In this document: positions 14,994 through 18,197 of the stretch, one piece after another
How positions within the stretch are numbered: position 1 is the first letter of the stretch
Layout of the letters: every line of letters begins with the position of its first letter
From: BRH-c25 sp035417425
GTDB taxonomy: Bacteria > Bacillota > Clostridia > Lutisporales > Lutisporaceae
Assembly (NCBI GenBank): GCA_035417425.1
Contig: DAOLPD010000044.1
Coordinates: 1 to 18,197 of the forward strand
Length of the DNA stretch: 18,197 bases
Direction of reading: 5' to 3'
The notes under the pieces: model-generated
What the model was told of the DNA's origin: nothing
The model's database searches: none
What the model saw: the letters and a program-made list of their open reading frames with translations, nothing else
Translations under genes and position numbers: made by a program

Positions 14994-15824
14994 TTGAGTA
15001 AGGCCGATATTATATTTATTGAGATGTGTAAAGACATTTTAAAAAACGGTGTTTCATCAGAAGGGCAAAATGTGAGGGCTAAGTGGGAGGACGGCAGTCC
15101 GGCCCATACGATTAAAAGGTTTTGCGTAATCAATAGGTATGATCTTGCAGAAGAGTTTCCGATCCTTACATTAAGGCCAACAAACCTTAAAGCCGCAATT
15201 GACGAATTGCTTTGGATATGGCAGAAAAAGTCCAACAATATCAAACATCTTAAGAGTCATATTTGGGATAGTTGGGCAGATGAGAGCGGGTCCATCGGAA
15301 AGGCATATGGATATCAGCTGGGTATAAAGCATAAATATCCCGAAGGGGAATTTGACCAGGTTGACCGGGTATTATACGATTTAAAGCATAATCCTTACAG
15401 CAGAAGGATTATGACTAATATATACAATCATAGCGATTTGCATGAAATGCACTTATACCCCTGTGCATACAGCATGACTTTTAATGTTACGGGCAGGAAG
15501 CTTAACGGAATACTTAACCAGAGGTCACAGGATGTTCTGGTTGCTAACAATTGGAATGTAGCACAATATTCAATTCTCATGCATATGCTGGCACAAGTAA
15601 GTGATCTTGAGGTCGGGGAGTTCGTACATGTTATTTCGGATGCCCATATATATGACAGGCACATACCATTAGTGGAGGAGCTTATTCAAAGAAGCCCGTA
15701 TCCGGCGCCGAAGCTGTTGATAAACAAAGAGGTAAGAGACTTCTATGATTTCAAGGTTGAAGATTTTGAATTGGAGGGGTACCAAAGCGGCCAACAGATC
15801 AAAGGTATTCCTGTTGCTGTGTAA
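14994..15824 (+). CDS. thyA: thymidylate synthase (ThyA, folate-dependent)
   Basis: 276 residues from a TTG start, giving MSKADIIFIEMCKDIL. It methylates dUMP to dTMP with methylene-tetrahydrofolate, producing dihydrofolate for the DHFR encoded next. The catalytic cysteine is C157 in YPCAYS. The phosphate-binding SRR is at 136-138. D180 and N188 match E. coli D169 and N177, and HIY (218-220) matches H207/Y209. It resembles the B. subtilis ThyA/phage phi3T subgroup (YGYQLG, DFYDF, final VAV). The loop before N188 reads VANNWN instead of the common LGxPFN. A weak TTTACA (14921)/TAGGAT (14943) pair in the 96-base gap could be a promoter. folA follows after 14 bases. Confidence 0.95.
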   Translation: MSKADIIFIEMCKDILKNGVSSEGQNVRAKWEDGSPAHTIKRFCVINRYDLAEEFPILTLRPTNLKAAIDELLWIWQKKSNNIKHLKSHIWDSWADESGSIGKAYGYQLGIKHKYPEGEFDQVDRVLYDLKHNPYSRRIMTNIYNHSDLHEMHLYPCAYSMTFNVTGRKLNGILNQRSQDVLVANNWNVAQYSILMHMLAQVSDLEVGEFVHVISDAHIYDRHIPLVEELIQRSPYPAPKLLINKEVRDFYDFKVEDFELEGYQSGQQIKGIPVAV

Positions 15825-15838
15825 TAAGGAGAGATGGC

Positions 15839-16336
15839 ATGAAGGCAATTGTAGCTGTAGACATGAATTGGGGAATAGGGTATAAGGGCAGCTTATTGGT
15901 GAGGATTCCTGAGGACATGAGGTTCTTTAAAGAGATGACTTTGGGGAAAGTTGTGATTATGGGAAGAGAAACCTTTGAATCATTACCGGGCAGGAAGCCC
16001 CTTAAAGACAGAAAAAACATTATATTAAGCAGGAAGGAAGGCTACGGGGACGGCAGAATTACTATATGTCATTCAGTAGATGATATTTTTGACATACTGG
16101 AGGGACATCAGAGTGAGGATGTATTTGTAATTGGAGGAGAATCAGTATATAAACAGCTTCTGCCCTATTGTACCGAGGCCTATGTAACAAAAATAGAGCA
16201 CAAGTATGAAGCAGATAAGTATTTCACGGATTTAGACAGCGAAGAGGAGTGGGAATTGGCATCGGTAAGTGATTTGCATACATACAAGGATATCAATTTT
16301 AGATTTACAAAATATAAGAATATTAAATTTTTATAA
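15839..16336 (+). CDS. folA: dihydrofolate reductase
   Basis: 165 residues. It reduces dihydrofolate to tetrahydrofolate with NADPH and so recycles the product of ThyA. IVAVDMNWGIG (4-14) is the N-terminal strand and loop. D26 in IPEDM is the proton-donor acid (E. coli D27). MGRETFESLPGR (41-52) is the NADPH-binding segment, and VIGGESVYK (about 97-105) matches the second nucleotide motif. V21 stands where most bacterial enzymes have Trp22. AAGGAGAG (15826-15833) follows the thyA stop immediately, so thyA and folA form a pair. Confidence 0.96.
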   Translation: MKAIVAVDMNWGIGYKGSLLVRIPEDMRFFKEMTLGKVVIMGRETFESLPGRKPLKDRKNIILSRKEGYGDGRITICHSVDDIFDILEGHQSEDVFVIGGESVYKQLLPYCTEAYVTKIEHKYEADKYFTDLDSEEEWELASVSDLHTYKDINFRFTKYKNIKFL

Positions 16337-16398
16337 AAAAACTACAGATAATAAGCATATGAATACCGGAACTATACTTGAAGCAAAACTAACTATAA

Positions 16399-16406
16399 AG
16401 GATGAG
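16399..16406 (+). promoter_or_regulatory. ribosome binding site selecting the rlmB start
   Basis: AGGATGAG ends 4 bases before the ATG at 16411. Its AGGA core (16399-16402) is 8 bases away. An in-frame ATG at 16402 overlaps the core and is unlikely to be used. Confidence 0.6.
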
Positions 16407-16410
16407 AATT

Positions 16411-17385
16411 ATGGCATTTAATAAGAATTTTTCAAAACCTTCAAAGCCGGGAAGACCGGGGAAATTACAAAAGAAAGACGGCAGATTCGCAAAGGATGAA
16501 GGCAGGTATTCCAAGGGTTCTGCCAAAGGCAAGAAGACAGAGAAGCCTTTTGAAAAGGGAAGGCCTTTTGAAAAGGCTGCACCTTTTGAGGCAGGTAAAC
16601 CGAAGAATATGTTTAAAGCTGACTTCCGGCAGGAAGAAGATGATGACGAGAATATCAATCTGATTGAAGGAAGAAATCCCGTACTTGAGGCTTTAAAATC
16701 CGGCAGAGAAATCGACAAGATATTTGTACAGAAGGGCGTCGGAGAAGGTTCCATAAGGCAGATAATAGCTATTGCCAGAGAGAAGAAGATACTTATAAAG
16801 GAAGTGGACAAAGCCAAGCTGGACGGCCTTTCAAGGACAAGGAACCATCAGGGAGTGATAGCTTCGGCAGCTTTGTACAAGTATTATGAAGTGGATGATA
16901 TCCTGCAGGCTGCTAGGGAAAAGGGAGAAGATCCCTTTATCGTAATACTTGATGAGATAACCGACAACAATAACCTTGGCTCAGTGCTTCGAACAGCTGA
17001 AGCGGCGGGAGTTCACGGCATAATCATACCAAAAAGGAGAGCTGTCGGACTTACGCCTGCTGTGGCAAAGATTTCCGCGGGAGCAATTGAATATGTGCCT
17101 GTTGCAAAAGTAACCAACCTGAACTATACAATAGAGTATCTGAAAAAGGAAGGCTTATGGATTGCAGGGGCTGAAATGGGAGGAGAAACATACTACAGCA
17201 AGGACATGACCGGACCTATAGCATTGGTAATAGGCAGCGAAGGTGAAGGACTAGGGCGTCTTATTAAGGAAAACTGTGATTATCTTGTCAGCATCCCGAT
17301 GAAAGGAAAGATCTCATCGCTTAATGCAGCCGTTTCTGCCGCGATTTTACTGTTTGAGATTCAAAAACAGCGGGCAAACCGCTAA
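16411..17385 (+). CDS. rlmB: TrmH/SpoU-family rRNA 2'-O-methyltransferase (RlmB type)
   Basis: 324 residues. It is an SPOUT methyltransferase predicted to methylate the 2'-OH of a guanosine in 23S rRNA. The substrate-binding domain begins with LIEGRNPVLEAL (84-95), and TRNHQGVIA (143-151) is typical of RlmB. The three knotted motifs are NNNLGSVLRTAEA (186-198), IGSEGEGL (274-281) and SSLNAAVSAA (302-311). The first 80 residues are an unusual extension: very basic, low in complexity, with three PFE units at 47, 52 and 58, and ending in the acidic run EEDDDE. This is probably disordered and RNA-binding. The 74-base gap after folA has no clear signal. The equivalent gene is yacO in Bacillus. Confidence 0.92.
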   Translation: MAFNKNFSKPSKPGRPGKLQKKDGRFAKDEGRYSKGSAKGKKTEKPFEKGRPFEKAAPFEAGKPKNMFKADFRQEEDDDENINLIEGRNPVLEALKSGREIDKIFVQKGVGEGSIRQIIAIAREKKILIKEVDKAKLDGLSRTRNHQGVIASAALYKYYEVDDILQAAREKGEDPFIVILDEITDNNNLGSVLRTAEAAGVHGIIIPKRRAVGLTPAVAKISAGAIEYVPVAKVTNLNYTIEYLKKEGLWIAGAEMGGETYYSKDMTGPIALVIGSEGEGLGRLIKENCDYLVSIPMKGKISSLNAAVSAAILLFEIQKQRANR

Positions 17386-17388
17386 AAC

Positions 17389-17417
17389 TTGACTAAAACT
17401 GCAGGTATATGTATAAT
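17389..17417 (+). promoter_or_regulatory. strong sigma-A promoter of sigH
   Basis: TTGACT (17389-17394), a 17-base spacer and a perfect TATAAT (17412-17417). The predicted start is near 17424 and the leader about 35 bases. It begins 4 bases after the rlmB stop. Confidence 0.8.
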
Positions 17418-17458
17418 AATAGTGTGGTTTTCTATGTCTGATACATGGGGGCGATAGA

Positions 17459-18103
17459 TTGGAAGTAAATGCAGAAGAAAAATTCGTTGAAAGCTACGAC
17501 AGCATGCTTGATGAAGAAATTGTGCTTAGTGCCAGGGATGGGAATGCCACATCTCTTGAGTATATTATAAACAAGTACAAGAACTTTGTCAGGGCGAAAG
17601 CCAGATCCTACTTCCTGATAGGTGCCGACAAGGAGGACATAGTACAGGAAGGCATGATAGGATTGTATAAAGCTATAAGAGATTTTAGAAATGATAAATT
17701 GTCTTCCTTCAGAGCCTTTGCAGAGCTTTGCATTACCAGGCAGATAATAACGGCTATAAAGACTGCCACAAGGCAGAAGCATATTCCGCTTAATTCATAT
17801 GTTTCACTTAATAAGCCCATTTATGACGAAGAATCAGACAGGACACTTCTTGACATACTTACCGCAACAAAGATAACAGACCCCGAAGAGCTGATAATCA
17901 GCAGGGAGGAGCTTGTTTCAATAGAATCAAAAATTGGTGAGATATTGAGCGAATTGGAGCTTGAGGTGCTGATGTCATACCTTCAAGGGAAGTCCTACCA
18001 GGAGATTGCCTGTGACTTGGACAGGCATGTGAAGTCCATCGACAATGCACTTCAGCGAGTGAAACGGAAGCTTGAAAAGTATCTGGAAATTAAAGATATA
18101 TAA
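17459..18103 (+). CDS. sigH: RNA polymerase sigma-H factor
   Basis: 214 residues from a TTG start. It directs early sporulation and competence/stationary-phase transcription. The core is very close to Bacillus SigH as I recall it. Region 2 covers about 35-110, with FVRAKARSYFLIGAD (43-57), DIVQEGMIGLYKAIRDF (60-76) and AELCITRQIITAIKTATRQ (88-106). The linker carries NSYVSLNKPIYDEESDRT. Region 4 spans about 155-210, with YQEIACDLDRHVKSIDNALQ (180-199) as the -35-binding helix-turn-helix. GGGGG at 17447-17451 is a weak ribosome site 7 bases before the TTG. The next in-frame ATG (residue 16) would still keep the conserved core. It has its own promoter and terminator. Confidence 0.96.
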   Translation: MEVNAEEKFVESYDSMLDEEIVLSARDGNATSLEYIINKYKNFVRAKARSYFLIGADKEDIVQEGMIGLYKAIRDFRNDKLSSFRAFAELCITRQIITAIKTATRQKHIPLNSYVSLNKPIYDEESDRTLLDILTATKITDPEELIISREELVSIESKIGEILSELELEVLMSYLQGKSYQEIACDLDRHVKSIDNALQRVKRKLEKYLEIKDI

Positions 18104-18138
18104 AAAAACAAAACCCCCATTAGGAGGTTTTGTTTTTT
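18103..18138 (+). terminator. rho-independent terminator of sigH
   Basis: A 13-bp stem (18103-18115 with 18126-18138) with a 10-base loop is A-rich on the left and ends in TTTTGTTTTTT. It overlaps the stop codon by one base. The A-rich left arm could let it act in both directions. Confidence 0.85.
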
Positions 18139-18197
18139 ATTCGGTAGTGTGAAATTTTTTCTGTAAATAGCTTTCTATGACAATATTTGTATGGGTT

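Noticed and set aside
1..18197. CRISPR array, tRNA, rRNA, transposase or prophage genes
   Set aside because: No spaced direct repeats, cloverleaf-like sequences or mobile-element proteins were seen on either strand.

Overview
The window is a core chromosomal segment of a low-to-moderate GC, Gram-positive anaerobe, most likely a Clostridia member of the Acetivibrio/Ruminiclostridium type. The basis is gene order, near-consensus sigma-A promoters, strong AGGAGG ribosome sites, several TTG starts, and Clostridia-like ThyA, DHFR and SigH sequences. The genus is inferred and was not searched. No plasmid, phage, IS transposase, tRNA, rRNA or CRISPR was seen.

Layout. (1) 242-4871: the class III heat-shock operon ctsR-mcsA-mcsB-clpC. 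It has a promoter and a CtsR operator before ctsR and a rho-independent terminator after clpC. (2) About 4900-7528: radA-disA (DNA repair ATPase and c-di-AMP synthase), ending in a perfect 66-base palindrome. (3) 7551-8107: one minus-strand gene for an unrecognised cysteine-containing helical protein, with its own consensus promoter and terminator. It is divergent from a CarD-like RNA polymerase-binding protein (8196-8675). (4) 8846-9967: a membrane-anchored PIN/TRAM protein (YacL type), followed by a terminator. (5) 10061-17385: ispD, ispF, an unknown small membrane-anchored protein, cysS, rmuC, mrnC, thyA, folA and rlmB, all on the plus strand and mostly tightly spaced. (6) 17389-18138: sigH with its own strong promoter and terminator.

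The order follows the classic Bacillus run ctsR-mcsA-mcsB-clpC-radA-disA-yacL-ispD-ispF-gltX-cysE-cysS-mrnC-rlmB-yacP-sigH. Here gltX, cysE and yacP are absent. The added genes are the minus-strand gene plus carD-like (after disA), a small membrane ORF (after ispF), rmuC (after cysS) and thyA-folA (after mrnC).

Working together: McsA/McsB mark proteins with phospho-arginine for ClpC-ClpP and switch off CtsR. RadA and DisA link DNA repair to c-di-AMP. IspD/IspF make isoprenoid precursors. ThyA/DHFR form the dTMP-folate cycle. CysRS, Mini-III and RlmB serve translation and rRNA maturation. SigH controls the transition to sporulation and competence.

I found no clearly new multi-gene system. The least explained items are the palindrome at 7463-7528, the minus-strand gene at 7597-7992 and the small membrane protein at 11295-11612.
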